Counted from the stretch's first letter, positions 1 to 8,739 are shown. The stretch: 64,000 nucleotides of DNA from Sphingobacterium micropteri (GCF_014692515.1 NZ_JACOIK010000005.1:62001-126000); one strand, 5' to 3'. Translations and numbers: made by a program. The notes: generated by a model not told the origin, from the letters alone.

Positions 1-1078
1 ATCCCGAATACCAATCACCTGAAGTAGTACCTACATTATATTCGTGGTGCGGCTTCTCCTGTTTCCAGCCATCATCTTTGGTGTAAAAATTATGTCTTTG
101 GAGATGCGTATGTGCAGATAGGGAAAGCGTATTGGGGTATTCTGCCAATAAATCGAATAAACGCTGTCTATCTTCATCTCGGAAAACATTGGAATTTTTG
201 TGCAATAAAGGTATATGAAAGGCTAGCACAATCAATTTATCTTTCGGGACAAACTTCAAATTGTTTTCTACAAAGTCTAGTTGATCTTTTCGGAAACCAC
301 CCAAATAGCCTTTTCCTGTGCGGGGATTAGGGTATAAAATGTTATCAAGGATGATAAAATGTGCATCTCCGTAATTAAAAGAGAAGTTATTGGGGCCGAA
401 ATTGCTTTCATATGTTTCATCAGACAATATATCTTCCTGAACATCATAATTCATGTCGTGGTTCCCCATTACGTTAAACCAAGGAAGACCAAGCTTACCT
501 ACCGTTTCTATGTAAGGGCGGTGTAAAACCAGATCGTCACCCACTAAATCCCCTAAACTTAGACCAAAAGAGAACTTCTCTTTATCCACAATATCCTGTA
601 TAATACCCCTATCAAAATAATCGATCTCATCCAAATTGTATGCCTGTGGATCACCGAAGACCAGTGCACTAAAATTCTTTTGCTCGTTGACATCTTTTTG
701 TAAAGCAAAATCGACAGATTTAGGTAGTTTCCCGGTTGGTTTACTGCCTTCATACTTTAGGTTAGGTGACCCTGCCGGTTTGTGGATATAATAAAATTTT
801 GGCTTGTTATTTTCGTCCACTGGGAACTGATAGCCGTTGGGTTTGATAACAAAAAAAATACTATTATCCCGCGCTGGAATGTTGTATCGCCCTGATGCAT
901 CGGTAAGGACAACATCTATCCCGTTGCTGACGGCAACTTGTGCTACCCCTTTTTCTTTTGCATCCCTTTTACCGTTCAGATTTGTGTCCTCATAAACTAT
1001 TCCTTTGGCAATCTCTTGTCCGTAGACGAAGTTTGAAATAAAAAGCCCGGCAAGGAGTGTAGTGAGTTTTAAATTCAT
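1..1078 (-). CDS. Calcineurin-like phosphoesterase, exported (C-terminus off the left edge)
   Basis: The reading frame begins at the ATG complementary to 1076-1078 and stays open to the window edge (about 359 codons), so the C-terminal part is missing. An N-terminal signal peptide (MNLKLTTLLAGLFISNFVYGQ) is followed by a domain like MetallophosN, a carboxypeptidase-regulatory-like beta sandwich (GRYNIPARDN). The metallophosphoesterase core then shows the ordered metal-binding motifs GDPQ, GDLVGDD, MGNHD, AFHIPL and SAHTH. After these comes HHEYNVGTTSGDWYSG, which resembles the start of the C-terminal domain of this family. It should be a periplasmic or outer-membrane metal-dependent phosphoesterase; the substrate is unknown. 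The fifth motif is SAHTH where SGHTH is more usual. The domain assignment is firm, the substrate open. Confidence 0.88.
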   Translation of the reverse strand, partial: MNLKLTTLLAGLFISNFVYGQEIAKGIVYEDTNLNGKRDAKEKGVAQVAVSNGIDVVLTDASGRYNIPARDNSIFFVIKPNGYQFPVDENNKPKFYYIHKPAGSPNLKYEGSKPTGKLPKSVDFALQKDVNEQKNFSALVFGDPQAYNLDEIDYFDRGIIQDIVDKEKFSFGLSLGDLVGDDLVLHRPYIETVGKLGLPWFNVMGNHDMNYDVQEDILSDETYESNFGPNNFSFNYGDAHFIILDNILYPNPRTGKGYLGGFRKDQLDFVENNLKFVPKDKLIVLAFHIPLLHKNSNVFRDEDRQRLFDLLAEYPNTLSLSAHTHLQRHNFYTKDDGWKQEKPHHEYNVGTTSGDWYSG

Positions 1079-1289
1079 ATTTTTAGTTGATAAATTTTTC
1101 TTTTTACAAAAGTCACTTTTTAAAATTAACAAATCGTAGCGGTATGTTTAAGATTATATTAAGTGATATTATACCAACCTTAACAGTTCGGGATATAACT
1201 ATTGGAATTGTATCCGTTCAGTATGATGATCTTTCGTAATGTGCCGATTACTGTACAGGGTATCTACCGCCACTTGACAATAATAGCAC

Positions 1290-1310
1290 AAAAAAGCTAT
1301 GGCGCTTTTA
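1290..1310 (-). terminator. Weak hairpin after the NlpC/P60 gene
   Basis: On the minus strand a 6-bp stem AAAAGC/GCTTTT with a 6-nt loop is followed by a short T-run, 22 nt past the stop codon of the NlpC/P60 gene. The stem is short and AT-rich, so this is a tentative call. The rest of the 253-bp gap (1079-1331) shows nothing else I can name. Confidence 0.35.
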
Positions 1311-1331
1311 TTTTTTAAATGGGAAGTTGCG

Positions 1332-1844
1332 TTATATAACTCGGATCACCTTCATGAACCGCTTTTTGTAGCTGCCTTCCAACGACGTTTCGGTAACCGC
1401 GTACGCTTTACCGGAGCTTGCATGGATAAAGCGTAATTCTTCCCCCTTGTTATTTGACAAAACAATACCGACATGACCTACTATTCTTTTTGCTGAGTTG
1501 GTACCGGTAAAAAGGATGATATCACCGGCTTTGGCCTCCGTTAACGAAATGTTGTCACCGGCTTGTCCGATAGCAGAAGAGCTTCTGGGCAATGTTATAC
1601 CAAACTGTTTAAATACATAATGGACAAAGCCAGAACAGTCGAACCCTTGAGATGGACTCGCTGCGCCATATTTATATTTGACTCCCAATAGTTTCTTGGC
1701 AAACGTAATAAGACTTTGTTCGGCAGGATCATTATGCGTATAATCTATAGTAGATTTCGTAGAAGAAACAGCTTTTAACGAAATGGCCATGATCAAAAAA
1801 AAGACCATGAGGCAGTTTTTTCCTATGTAGTGTGCTGCATTCAT
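1332..1844 (-). CDS. NlpC/P60 family cell-wall hydrolase
   Basis: This is a 170-residue exported protein: a hydrophobic N-terminus (about residues 10-27) and then one NlpC/P60 (peptidase C40) domain filling the rest. The catalytic triad is readable: Cys in FDCSGFVHYVF, His in RIVGHVGIVLS, and a third His in FIHASSGK. Such enzymes cut the gamma-D-glutamyl-diaminopimelate bond or other peptide links in peptidoglycan stem peptides. There is no SH3 or LysM binding domain, so it is a minimal single-domain form. It stands alone between the phosphoesterase and the tRNA gene. A TAnnTTTG box lies only 5 bp before the ATG, so the mRNA may be leaderless. The family is certain; the exact bond cut is not. 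Confidence 0.92.
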   Translation of the reverse strand: MNAAHYIGKNCLMVFFLIMAISLKAVSSTKSTIDYTHNDPAEQSLITFAKKLLGVKYKYGAASPSQGFDCSGFVHYVFKQFGITLPRSSSAIGQAGDNISLTEAKAGDIILFTGTNSAKRIVGHVGIVLSNNKGEELRFIHASSGKAYAVTETSLEGSYKKRFMKVIRVI

Positions 1845-1849
1845 GTTAA

Positions 1850-1857
1850 CAAAGATA
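1850..1857 (-). promoter_or_regulatory. -7 box (TATCTTTG) of the NlpC/P60 gene
   Basis: The minus strand reads TATCTTTG, a perfect match to the Bacteroidetes -7 consensus TAnnTTTG, ending 5 bp before the ATG. Transcription would begin at or next to the start codon. Confidence 0.5.
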
Positions 1858-1939
1858 TGGAAAATATAATAACTGCCGTATGTTGCATTTCGTCTCCAAA
1901 AAAAGCATTGATAATTTTTTCGTCCCGTACCAATAACAA

Positions 1940-1969
1940 AGAGGGTTACATTTTTACGTGTAACCCTCT
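1940..1969 (-). terminator. Rho-independent terminator of tRNA-Met
   Basis: A perfect 11-bp inverted repeat, AGAGGGTTACA and TGTAACCCTCT, with an 8-nt loop. On the minus strand it is followed by a T-rich stretch (TTGTTATTGG). It lies 10 bp past the 3' end of the tRNA gene. Confidence 0.75.
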
Positions 1970-1979
1970 GATAATCCAG

Positions 1980-2053
1980 TAGCGGGGAGCAGGATCGAAC
2001 TGCCGACCTCAGGGTTATGAATCCTGCGCTCTAACCATCTGAGCTACCCCGCC
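1980..2053 (-). tRNA. tRNA-Met (anticodon CAT)
   Basis: This 74-nt minus-strand gene folds as a cloverleaf: acceptor GGCGGGG with CCCCGCT (closing pair G-U), D arm with AGCTCAGATGGTTAGAGC, anticodon loop TTCATAA, and T arm with GTTCGATCC. The CAT anticodon could also mean the lysidine-modified tRNA-Ile2, or an initiator. The first acceptor pair is a G-U wobble rather than the C-A mismatch of bacterial initiators, which favours an elongator. The 3' CCA is not encoded. One pair at the base of the anticodon loop is an A-C mismatch. Confidence 0.93.
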
Positions 2054-2066
2054 GTTTTTCGTGATG

Positions 2067-2096
2067 CAAATATAGCAATAAGTCGCCATTTCCAAA
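2067..2096 (-). promoter_or_regulatory. Promoter of tRNA-Met (TTTG-N18-TATATTTG)
   Basis: The minus strand shows TTTG (2096-2093), an 18-bp spacer and TATATTTG (2074-2067), ending 13 bp before the tRNA 5' end. It is the best match to the Bacteroidetes housekeeping consensus in the window, since both elements are present. Confidence 0.75.
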
Positions 2097-2236
2097 GGCA
2101 AAAAATATTTTTTTTGTTTTCATAAACAATCGATGTAAAAAATAATTCTGTTATTCTGTTTTGAATCACAAAATAAAATTGTATACTTACCGACAGACAA
2201 AATAGCTTGGTTTTTTAATTAACCAAAACAAACTAT

Positions 2237-2614
2237 ATGGAAAAGAAAGTAGAAATTCACTTAGAGTATATTATAAATTCATCACCACGAATTTTGTTTC
2301 CTTTTATCCATGAGCCGAATGCATTGGCGCAATGGTTTGCTGATGACGTCAATTACAAAGAGGGTATCTATGAGTTCATATGGGACGACGAGATGAATCG
2401 GGCCAAATTAGTCTCGGTAAAGGAGAATAAAAGTGTACGTTTTCAATGGCTGGAGGATGAGCCTTATTATTTTGAAATAGAGATTATACAAGATGAATTA
2501 ACCAATGACGTAGCACTTGCCATCACCGATTTTGTAAAGCCTGATAATTTGGAAGATAGGAAGCAAATATGGAACAATTCTGTCGGCTATCTGCAGAGTG
2601 TCATAGGCGCATAA
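2237..2614 (+). CDS. START-like domain protein (SRPBCC fold)
   Basis: This 125-residue soluble protein resembles the START-like/SRPBCC proteins found across Bacteroidetes. The N-terminus (KVEIHLEYIINSSPRILFPFI) is the first strand and helix of the helix-grip fold. FVKPDNLEDRKQIWNNSVGYLQ near the end gives the long C-terminal helix that closes the hydrophobic pocket. Acidic residues are plentiful. No enzymatic residues can be named and the ligand is unknown. It lies 66 bp before the LptF/LptG-type permease, but that gene has its own -7 box, so co-transcription is not certain. There is no signal peptide, so it should be cytoplasmic. Confidence 0.75.
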   Translation: MEKKVEIHLEYIINSSPRILFPFIHEPNALAQWFADDVNYKEGIYEFIWDDEMNRAKLVSVKENKSVRFQWLEDEPYYFEIEIIQDELTNDVALAITDFVKPDNLEDRKQIWNNSVGYLQSVIGA

Positions 2615-2640
2615 GTTAAGATTACTACCGAAAAAAATAG

Positions 2641-2648
2641 TATCTTTG
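2641..2648 (+). promoter_or_regulatory. -7 box (TATCTTTG) of the permease gene
   Basis: TATCTTTG matches TAnnTTTG exactly and lies 32 bp before the ATG at 2681. No clear TTG at the -33 position was found. Confidence 0.55.
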
Positions 2649-2680
2649 TAGCCATATTGCGATGATCGATAAGAGGTGAT

Positions 2681-4135
2681 ATGAAGAAGATACACTTATT
2701 AATTTTACAAGCATTTATTAGGCCGTTCATGGTATGTTTTTGTATCGTGATGTTTGTGCTATTAATGCTTTTTTTATTTAAGTATATCGATGATCTCATC
2801 GGGAAAGGTTTCGAGTGGTATGTATTGATGGAACTTATCGGTTATCAGTGTGCTGTCCAGTTGTCTATGGCATTGCCACTTTCTATGTTGCTCTCCTCTA
2901 TTATGACTTTTGGTAACCTTGGAGAAAGTTATGAATTGGTTGCCATCAAAGCTGCCGGATTTTCCTTGCGAAAAGCCATGACACCACTTATTGTGCTGGT
3001 TACGCTATTTGCGGGAGGTTCTTTCCTGTTTTCCGATTACATACTACCCGTGGTCAACTTGAAAATGGGCTCGTTATTGTGGGATGTGCGCAATAAGAAA
3101 GCTGATTTTCTGATTAAACCCGGAATCTTTAATAAATCTATTCCCGGTTATTCTATTCGCGCCAAGAATAAAAGTGAGGACGGGACAATATTGTATGATT
3201 TGATGATTTATGACCATCGCACCGGTAATACAGCGAATAATGTGCTGTTGGCAAAAGAAGGTTTTATGCATAATTCTGCCGACAATAACTACATGATATT
3301 GCGACTGAGAGATGGTGTCCGATACGAAGAATCACGCGTTAAGAATGCTAAACGATACGATCCACGACAGCAATTTACACGTTTCCGTTTTGCCGAAACA
3401 GAACAGAAGTTTGATATGGAAGCCTTTCAGATGAAAAGGACGGATGAAAGTTTATTTAAGTCTCATCATTCCATGCTCAACTTAAAGCAGCTTAAATTAT
3501 ACACCGATTCGAATCGCTTGCAACTGGATAGTATTTCCCGGCAGATATTATCGGAAACGCAAAGCTACGTCTCTTATTTTTCTCCTTATTATCGAGTCGA
3601 CACTGTGCAACAGGCAACGGTGAAAGAATTTCGCGATTTCGTGACCGATTACGTGCCAGAAGACCAGCGCCGAGGTATCATCAGCAACGCATTGAGCCAA
3701 GCGCAGCAGATGAACAGTGTGTTGGAAATGAAAGATATTGAATTTCGAGCTTTTGCCGATAGAGATATTCGTTACCACATTGAATTTCATAGAAAGTTCA
3801 CGTTAGCGGTGTCCTGTCTATTGCTTTTTGCTATAGGTGCACCGCTAGGTGCAATTATCCGCAAAGGAGGACTTGGTTTGCCTGTTGTGGTAGCTATCAT
3901 TTTCTTTCTGATATATCACATTATATCCACGATGGCCGAAAAGGCAGCAAAAGACGGGAGTATGGATCCGCTTATTGGAATGTGGATGGCGATTATTGTG
4001 CTTACACCGTTGGCGGCATTTTTAACGTATAAGTCAACAACAGATTCGGCTTTATTTGATGCGGATCAATATAAGCAGAAAGCGGAGCGGGCCTGGAAAT
4101 GGGTCATTTCTAAATTTAATAGAAAGAAAATATAA
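2681..4135 (+). CDS. LptF/LptG family permease (YjgP/YjgQ)
   Basis: This 484-residue inner-membrane protein should be one of the two permease subunits that, with LptB and LptC, extract lipopolysaccharide from the inner membrane. Three hydrophobic helices lie in the first 120 residues (FMVCFCIVMFVLLMLFLF, then MALPLSMLLSSIMTFGNLGESYELVAIKAAG, then LIVLVTLFAGGSFLF). A periplasmic beta-jellyroll follows, and three helices lie near the C-terminus (LAVSCLLLFAIGAPLGAIIRKGGLGLP onward). The segment with E and K in GESYELVAIKAAGFS and the GAPLGA/RKGG motif are family hallmarks. At 484 residues it is longer than the E. coli proteins (about 360) because the periplasmic part is extended, as is common in Bacteroidetes. 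LptF and LptG cannot be told apart from sequence alone. Confidence 0.9.
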   Translation: MKKIHLLILQAFIRPFMVCFCIVMFVLLMLFLFKYIDDLIGKGFEWYVLMELIGYQCAVQLSMALPLSMLLSSIMTFGNLGESYELVAIKAAGFSLRKAMTPLIVLVTLFAGGSFLFSDYILPVVNLKMGSLLWDVRNKKADFLIKPGIFNKSIPGYSIRAKNKSEDGTILYDLMIYDHRTGNTANNVLLAKEGFMHNSADNNYMILRLRDGVRYEESRVKNAKRYDPRQQFTRFRFAETEQKFDMEAFQMKRTDESLFKSHHSMLNLKQLKLYTDSNRLQLDSISRQILSETQSYVSYFSPYYRVDTVQQATVKEFRDFVTDYVPEDQRRGIISNALSQAQQMNSVLEMKDIEFRAFADRDIRYHIEFHRKFTLAVSCLLLFAIGAPLGAIIRKGGLGLPVVVAIIFFLIYHIISTMAEKAAKDGSMDPLIGMWMAIIVLTPLAAFLTYKSTTDSALFDADQYKQKAERAWKWVISKFNRKKI

Positions 4136-4199
4136 CATAGGGATTTTGCGGGGATATTCCATATGACCTTTAAAAGACAAATTATTTACATATGAAATC

Positions 4200-4207
4200 T
4201 ACCTTTG
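4200..4207 (+). promoter_or_regulatory. -7 box (TACCTTTG) of ribBA
   Basis: TACCTTTG matches the TAnnTTTG consensus and ends 22 bp before the ribBA ATG. The short leader leaves no room for an FMN riboswitch. Confidence 0.6.
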
Positions 4208-4229
4208 CATAGATTAAGCGCATACGAAG

Positions 4230-5444
4230 ATGGAGATAAAATTAAATACAATAGCGGAGGCTATCGAAGATATTAAGGCGGGGAAAGTGGTCATTGTGGT
4301 GGATGATGAAGATCGGGAAAATGAAGGCGATTTTGTTACAGCTGCCCGGAACGCTACACCCGAAATAATAAACTTCATGGCAACGCACGGTAGAGGGCTC
4401 GTATGTGTTCCGCTGACGCAAGAACGTTGTGAAGAGTTGGATCTGGGCTTGATGGTGGGGCAAAATACGGCGGTTTATGAAACCAATTTTACAGTTTCCG
4501 TCGACTTGCAGGGATACGGATGTACAACGGGTATATCCGCGTCTGATCGATCGAAAACCATTCAAGCATTGATAAACCCTGATATTAAACCGGAGGAATT
4601 GGGTCGTCCGGGACATATCTTTCCGTTAATTGCCAAAGATGGTGGCGTATTGCGACGTACAGGTCATACGGAAGCTGCTATTGATCTGGCGCGTTTAGCT
4701 GGATTTGAACCTGCCGGTGTATTAGTAGAAATCTTAAAAGAAGATGGAGAAATGGCGCGTCTTCCGGATTTAATCCCCGTAGCCGAGCGGTTTGACCTTA
4801 AAATTGTTAGTATTCAGGATTTAATAGAGTACCGGCTGAAACATGACTCCCTTATCCAGGAAGAGGAGACGGTTCAAATGCCTACGCAATGGGGCGACTT
4901 TAAGTTGAAAGCATTCACGCAAAAAAATACAGGCGAGCAACACCTCGCTTTGTTCAAAGGAGAGTGGAAAGAAAACGAGCCAATTTTAGTACGGGTACAC
5001 AGCTCTTGTATGACGGGTGATATTTTTGGATCGTGTAGATGTGATTGTGGACCACAGCTTCATAAAGCTATGGAGATGATTCAGAAAGAAGGTAAAGGTA
5101 TTGTTGTTTACATGAATCAAGAAGGGCGTGGAATAGGTTTGGTAAATAAACTCCATGCATACCGTTTACAAGAGGAGGGGGTAGATACGGTGGACGCTAA
5201 TCTACAACTGGGGTTTAAACCCGATTTACGTGATTATGGAGTAGGTGCGCAGATTTTACGTCATATGGGCGTTTCCAAAATGCGCTTAATGTCCAACAAC
5301 CCTACCAAACGTGCAGGACTTGTAGGTTATGGTTTGGAAATCGTGGATAATGTGCCGATAGAAATTGAGCCCAATCCATATAATGAGTCCTACCTCAAAA
5401 CAAAAAGAGACCGAATGGGGCATTCCATCATGAAGAATTTATAG
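4230..5444 (+). CDS. ribBA: Bifunctional DHBP synthase / GTP cyclohydrolase II (riboflavin synthesis)
   Basis: This 404-residue fusion supplies both precursors of riboflavin. The N-terminal half (about 1-203) is 3,4-dihydroxy-2-butanone-4-phosphate synthase, shown by the acidic metal and substrate motif [10 protein letters not shown] near residue 26, the HGRGLVCV segment, and GHIFPL and GHTEAAIDL further on. The C-terminal half (about 206-404) is GTP cyclohydrolase II, with the zinc site [20 protein letters not shown] and the catalytic segment [10 protein letters not shown]. Both halves look complete. The gene has its own -7 box and ends in a strong terminator, so it is a single-gene unit. 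No RFN element precedes it. Confidence 0.96.
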   Translation: MEIKLNTIAEAIEDIKAGKVVIVVDDEDRENEGDFVTAARNATPEIINFMATHGRGLVCVPLTQERCEELDLGLMVGQNTAVYETNFTVSVDLQGYGCTTGISASDRSKTIQALINPDIKPEELGRPGHIFPLIAKDGGVLRRTGHTEAAIDLARLAGFEPAGVLVEILKEDGEMARLPDLIPVAERFDLKIVSIQDLIEYRLKHDSLIQEEETVQMPTQWGDFKLKAFTQKNTGEQHLALFKGEWKENEPILVRVHSSCMTGDIFGSCRCDCGPQLHKAMEMIQKEGKGIVVYMNQEGRGIGLVNKLHAYRLQEEGVDTVDANLQLGFKPDLRDYGVGAQILRHMGVSKMRLMSNNPTKRAGLVGYGLEIVDNVPIEIEPNPYNESYLKTKRDRMGHSIMKNL

Positions 5445-5445
5445 G

Positions 5446-5471
5446 AAAAAGGCGCAAAGGCGCCTTTTTTT
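5446..5471 (+). terminator. Rho-independent terminator of ribBA
   Basis: AAAAAGGCGC (5446-5455) pairs with GCGCCTTTTT (5460-5469) around a 4-nt loop, followed by further T residues. It begins directly after the stop codon. Confidence 0.9.
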
Positions 5472-5547
5472 GTGAAAATTTAAAAGCAAAGTCCACAAAA
5501 TTTTTAATTTAGCAGCGCATCGATTTGCTAAACAAGTTAGGGGTATC

Positions 5548-6255
5548 ATGAAAGGAAAACAAATATTGTTAATTGAAGATGAGAAAAACGTCGCCGATGT
5601 CATCATTCAAGGGTTGGAAGAGGATGGAGCTTCCGTTTTACATGCCACGAATTATGAACGTGCACTTCATCTATTGCAAACAAATAATATAGATATTGTT
5701 ATCTTGGATGTTCTGCTCCCCGAAACAAATGGCTTGGATATCTGTAAAAATTTTCGCACATTAGGATACACTAACCTGCCTATTCTAATGGTTACCGCGC
5801 TTGGCGGACCAGAAAATGTGGTTTTGGGACTCGACAGTGGAGCAGATGATTACCTGTCCAAACCATTCAAGCTGATCGAACTTAAAGCAAGAACGCGCAC
5901 ATTAATACGCAGAAACCATGAAATGTCGAAGCAATCAAACGTTGTTGAAACACAGCGATATATTTATAAGTTTATCGAAATTGATGATTATAAGAAGATC
6001 GCTTATGTAAACGGGCAAGAGCTTAACTTAACGGCGACAGAATACCGTTTGCTTTTGCTTTTTATCCAATCGCCACAAAAGGTCTTTCAACGTAGTGAAT
6101 TATTAGATAAAGTATGGGGAATTAATTTTGATATCGGATCTAATGTTGTGGATGTATATGTTAATTATTTGCGTAAAAAGATAGAGAAAGCGACACCTGT
6201 AAAAGCTATACATACGATTATCGGCATGGGATATGTATTAAAAATAGAAGACTAG
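5548..6255 (+). CDS. OmpR-family response regulator
   Basis: This 235-residue regulator has an N-terminal receiver (about 4-118) with the acidic pair in LIEDEKNVADV, the phosphoacceptor Asp in IVILDVLLPETNG, the Thr in MVTALG and the Lys in YLSKPFKLIELKART. A winged-helix DNA-binding domain (about 137-233) follows, with NLTATEYRLLLLFIQSPQKVFQR and VDVYVNYLRKKIEK. All signalling residues are intact. Its stop codon abuts the ATG of the histidine kinase, so the two form a classical two-component pair. The input signal is unknown. The kinase is of the EnvZ/CusS class, but nearby genes give no hint of the regulon. Confidence 0.94.
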   Translation: MKGKQILLIEDEKNVADVIIQGLEEDGASVLHATNYERALHLLQTNNIDIVILDVLLPETNGLDICKNFRTLGYTNLPILMVTALGGPENVVLGLDSGADDYLSKPFKLIELKARTRTLIRRNHEMSKQSNVVETQRYIYKFIEIDDYKKIAYVNGQELNLTATEYRLLLLFIQSPQKVFQRSELLDKVWGINFDIGSNVVDVYVNYLRKKIEKATPVKAIHTIIGMGYVLKIED

Positions 6256-7611
6256 ATGAGAAGTTACAACAAAACGTTATATGCGTTGATTACTATCTTA
6301 GTGATTTATACCGTTTCTTTTGTGGCATTTATCATGTACTCGATCACCAATTTTGCCTTTTCTGATTTTTACAAACGCTTGGATTTACGCCGAAACCTCG
6401 CTGCGGAACAAATGTGGAATGGAAAAGAAAATCGGACAGATTGGTCGCTGGCCTATGTGGAAGAATTAAATAATCAACGAGAGTTTATCGTTGAATTTGA
6501 TGAAAAAGCGAATATTATAAACAACAGTGGATTTAATGTATCCTTATGGGAAAAGGTGGATAAACAAGGGGAAGCTAATTTTAAGGAAGGGAACACTTTT
6601 TATTCGACAAAATTTTATCAGCAACAAGGCAAAAACTATATTGTCGGCGTATCAGCAGAAAATTATTTCTATACACATCATTTGCGTTATTTACAAAACT
6701 TGCTGCTGATTGCACTTATTTTAGGGGTTTTATTTGTCATTGTCGTTTCGCTACTGGTGAAGCGCTCTTTTATCAAGCCTATTCACGGACTGATTGATGA
6801 AGTGAAAAAAATTGGTTCTGAAAATTTGTATCTGCGATTGAGTGAAGAAAAATATAAAGGCGTGTTGCATAAGTTAGCCAATACATTTAACAGAATGCTC
6901 AATCGTGTTGAAACATCTTTTGAAACCCAGAAAAATTTTATCAGCAATGCGTCGCATGAACTCAATACACCATTAACGTCAATTATCGGAATTGCAGATC
7001 TTACGCTTTCTAAAGAGCGAACAGTAGAAGAATATAAAAAAGCGATGCAGAAGATCGTTGATGCAGCGGGAAACTTGGAGAAAAAAACGAATGCATTATT
7101 GTTGCTCGCCAGAACAGGATATGAAAAAGACAATAAACTCAATTTTAAACCTGTTCGTATCGACCAGATTATAATGGATGCAGAAATGACCGTCAAAGCC
7201 ATCAACGAGCGATTTCATATTAAAACTGATTTTAGTATGCTCCCCGACGATAGTATGAAACTCAAAGTAAATGGGCTCGCACCTTTGCTTCAGTTAGCTA
7301 TTTCTAATGTCGTTTCCAATGCCTGCAAATATTCACCGAATCAAACGGCTTATGTCGCACTTGGTGCTTTTGAAAATGGTGTTCTTATTTTGATTAGAGA
7401 TGAAGGTATTGGCATTCCAGAAAAGGAACTCTTGTATATTTATGATCCCTATTTTCGAGCTTCCAATACACAAAATTTTTCAGGATACGGTATCGGGTTA
7501 CCTTTAGCACGGAATATCATCAAGATGCATGATGGCGAGTTATCCGTTACGTCAGCTCTGGGAAAAGGAACAACAGTACGCATAGAGTTACCCACTTATA
7601 GCCCTATTTAA
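6256..7611 (+). CDS. Sensor histidine kinase (HAMP-HisKA-HATPase)
   Basis: This 451-residue inner-membrane kinase is the partner of the preceding regulator. Two membrane helices (about 8-30 and 147-168, NLLLIALILGVLFVIVVSLL) enclose a periplasmic sensor of roughly 115 residues. HAMP, HisKA and ATPase domains follow. The phosphoacceptor His is in SNASHELNTPLTSIIG. The N box is SNVVSNACKYSPNQ, the G1 box IRDEGIGIPEKE, and the G2 box GYGIGLPLARNIIKMHDG. The start codon directly follows the regulator stop, so translation is coupled. The sensor loop resembles nothing I recognise. No terminator is obvious before the next gene, which has its own -7 box. Confidence 0.94.
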   Translation: MRSYNKTLYALITILVIYTVSFVAFIMYSITNFAFSDFYKRLDLRRNLAAEQMWNGKENRTDWSLAYVEELNNQREFIVEFDEKANIINNSGFNVSLWEKVDKQGEANFKEGNTFYSTKFYQQQGKNYIVGVSAENYFYTHHLRYLQNLLLIALILGVLFVIVVSLLVKRSFIKPIHGLIDEVKKIGSENLYLRLSEEKYKGVLHKLANTFNRMLNRVETSFETQKNFISNASHELNTPLTSIIGIADLTLSKERTVEEYKKAMQKIVDAAGNLEKKTNALLLLARTGYEKDNKLNFKPVRIDQIIMDAEMTVKAINERFHIKTDFSMLPDDSMKLKVNGLAPLLQLAISNVVSNACKYSPNQTAYVALGAFENGVLILIRDEGIGIPEKELLYIYDPYFRASNTQNFSGYGIGLPLARNIIKMHDGELSVTSALGKGTTVRIELPTYSPI

Positions 7612-7716
7612 TGCCTTTTTAATATGGCAGTCCTCTTTTAATCCCATTTTAATTTTTGTGTTGAAAGTTTAATGAAATTCTAATTAGGGTTTCATGCCGT
7701 TGCTATGCCACAGACT

Positions 7717-7724
7717 TACTTTTG
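7717..7724 (+). promoter_or_regulatory. -7 box (TACTTTTG) of the 7746-9472 gene set
   Basis: TACTTTTG matches TAnnTTTG and ends 21 bp before the ATG at 7746. It supports that ATG over an upstream in-frame TTG at 7722, which would overlap the box itself. Confidence 0.6.
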
Positions 7725-7745
7725 TATCAAAACAATAAGAAGTCA

Positions 7746-8258
7746 ATGATACAACGTGTGCTTATCCCAACAGATTTTACCGTTAACTCGCTACGAATCG
7801 CTTTGGAGTATTTAGAAAACAGTGACAACGAACAAGTGGAGCTGGTGTTGGCCGGTGGATATAATCTTGGTGAATCCATTAGTATGTTATTGGGATTTAC
7901 ATTGGACGATCATCTTGCAGAGGTACAGGATGAAGATTTTCTGAAAGCATGTGAGATGATAAAATCACGTTTTAAAAATAAGGTAGTGGAGATGTATGCT
8001 GATTTTATGATTTCAAAAAATAAACGCTATGTAAGTAACTATCTAAAAGGACGTCAATTCGCCCGAATTGTGTTACCAGACGCATTTGAATTTAAGCATA
8101 CGAAGAACAGTTTTGACATTGTCGATATGTTTAATAACATACAGCTGTCCAATATGCCCGAAGTCATAACAGTTTCTATGGGCGAAGCGAAACTAAAGGG
8201 ACAGGATACGTTGGATGGATTTTTCTTTCGAAAAAAATGGAGACTCAGTTATGAATAG
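7746..8258 (+). CDS. Usp-like protein of unknown function
   Basis: This soluble protein of 170 residues has an N-terminus (RVLIPTDFTVNSLRIALEYL) that follows the first strand and helix of universal stress proteins (K-I-L-V-P-x-D-F-S-x-x-S). The later GxxGxxG(S/T) nucleotide loop of ATP-binding Usp proteins is not seen, so any relation is at the fold level. The rest is not recognised. I chose the ATG at 7746 because the -7 box sits between it and the earlier TTG. It is the first gene of a tight set of three with overlapping ends (8 nt into the next gene), so the three products may act together, but nothing in the sequence names their role. Confidence 0.55.
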   Translation: MIQRVLIPTDFTVNSLRIALEYLENSDNEQVELVLAGGYNLGESISMLLGFTLDDHLAEVQDEDFLKACEMIKSRFKNKVVEMYADFMISKNKRYVSNYLKGRQFARIVLPDAFEFKHTKNSFDIVDMFNNIQLSNMPEVITVSMGEAKLKGQDTLDGFFFRKKWRLSYE

Positions 8259-8739
8259 AGATGTGTTAGTAAACCTTAATTACTTGTTGGTAGCCCTTTT
8301 ACTGATTGGCGCATCCTTGATTGTTATGCATTTTGAAAGCCCTGAACGCCTTATTCAAGGAGAGTGGGTGGAAAAGGAATGGCGGTTGGAAAAAGATAAT
8401 ATCAGTGCAAGCTCCGACTTGCAGTTGCAAGTGGGATTAAAGAAGGAAATTTTACGTAATGTGGAAGATCTACATCTCGGTATTTGGAAATTTTATGAGG
8501 ACGGGACGCTACAATCAGAAACATCTGAACAGAACAGTGAGATTGAGTGGTTTATTAAAGGACGAGGACACGTCTTGGAACTTCGTAAAGCGGGTAAGCA
8601 GATCGAAAGTTTTCAAATTCAGCAAATCAGTAGAGATCGGCTGGTTTTGCACTTAAACTTCGATCTACAGGTCAAAGGTATTATCGAAATCGTTTTGGAA
8701 AGAAAGGAGCAATCAAACCAATATGCTAAGAAAGTATAG
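8251..8739 (+). CDS. Unknown single-span membrane protein
   Basis: I do not recognise this 162-residue protein. Starting at the ATG at 8251, which overlaps the end of the upstream gene by 8 nt and has GGAGA before it, it has one N-terminal hydrophobic helix (about 8-25, LNYLLVALLLIGASLIVMHF). A domain of some 135 residues follows with alternating hydrophobic strands and motifs such as QGEWVEKEWRLE and LGIWKFYEDGTLQSE. That pattern (a W near the start, then several amphipathic strands) would suit a small lipocalin-like barrel outside the inner membrane, but this is only inference. It overlaps the following DUF1275 gene by 17 nt. Confidence 0.6.
   Translation: MNRDVLVNLNYLLVALLLIGASLIVMHFESPERLIQGEWVEKEWRLEKDNISASSDLQLQVGLKKEILRNVEDLHLGIWKFYEDGTLQSETSEQNSEIEWFIKGRGHVLELRKAGKQIESFQIQQISRDRLVLHLNFDLQVKGIIEIVLERKEQSNQYAKKV

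Noticed and set aside
6783..7205. Open frame opposite the histidine kinase
   Set aside because: The plus-strand frame carries the complete kinase motifs; the antisense product has no recognisable domain.
7722..7745. Upstream TTG start for the Usp-like gene
   Set aside because: It lies within the TACTTTTG promoter box, so it would not be on the transcript.
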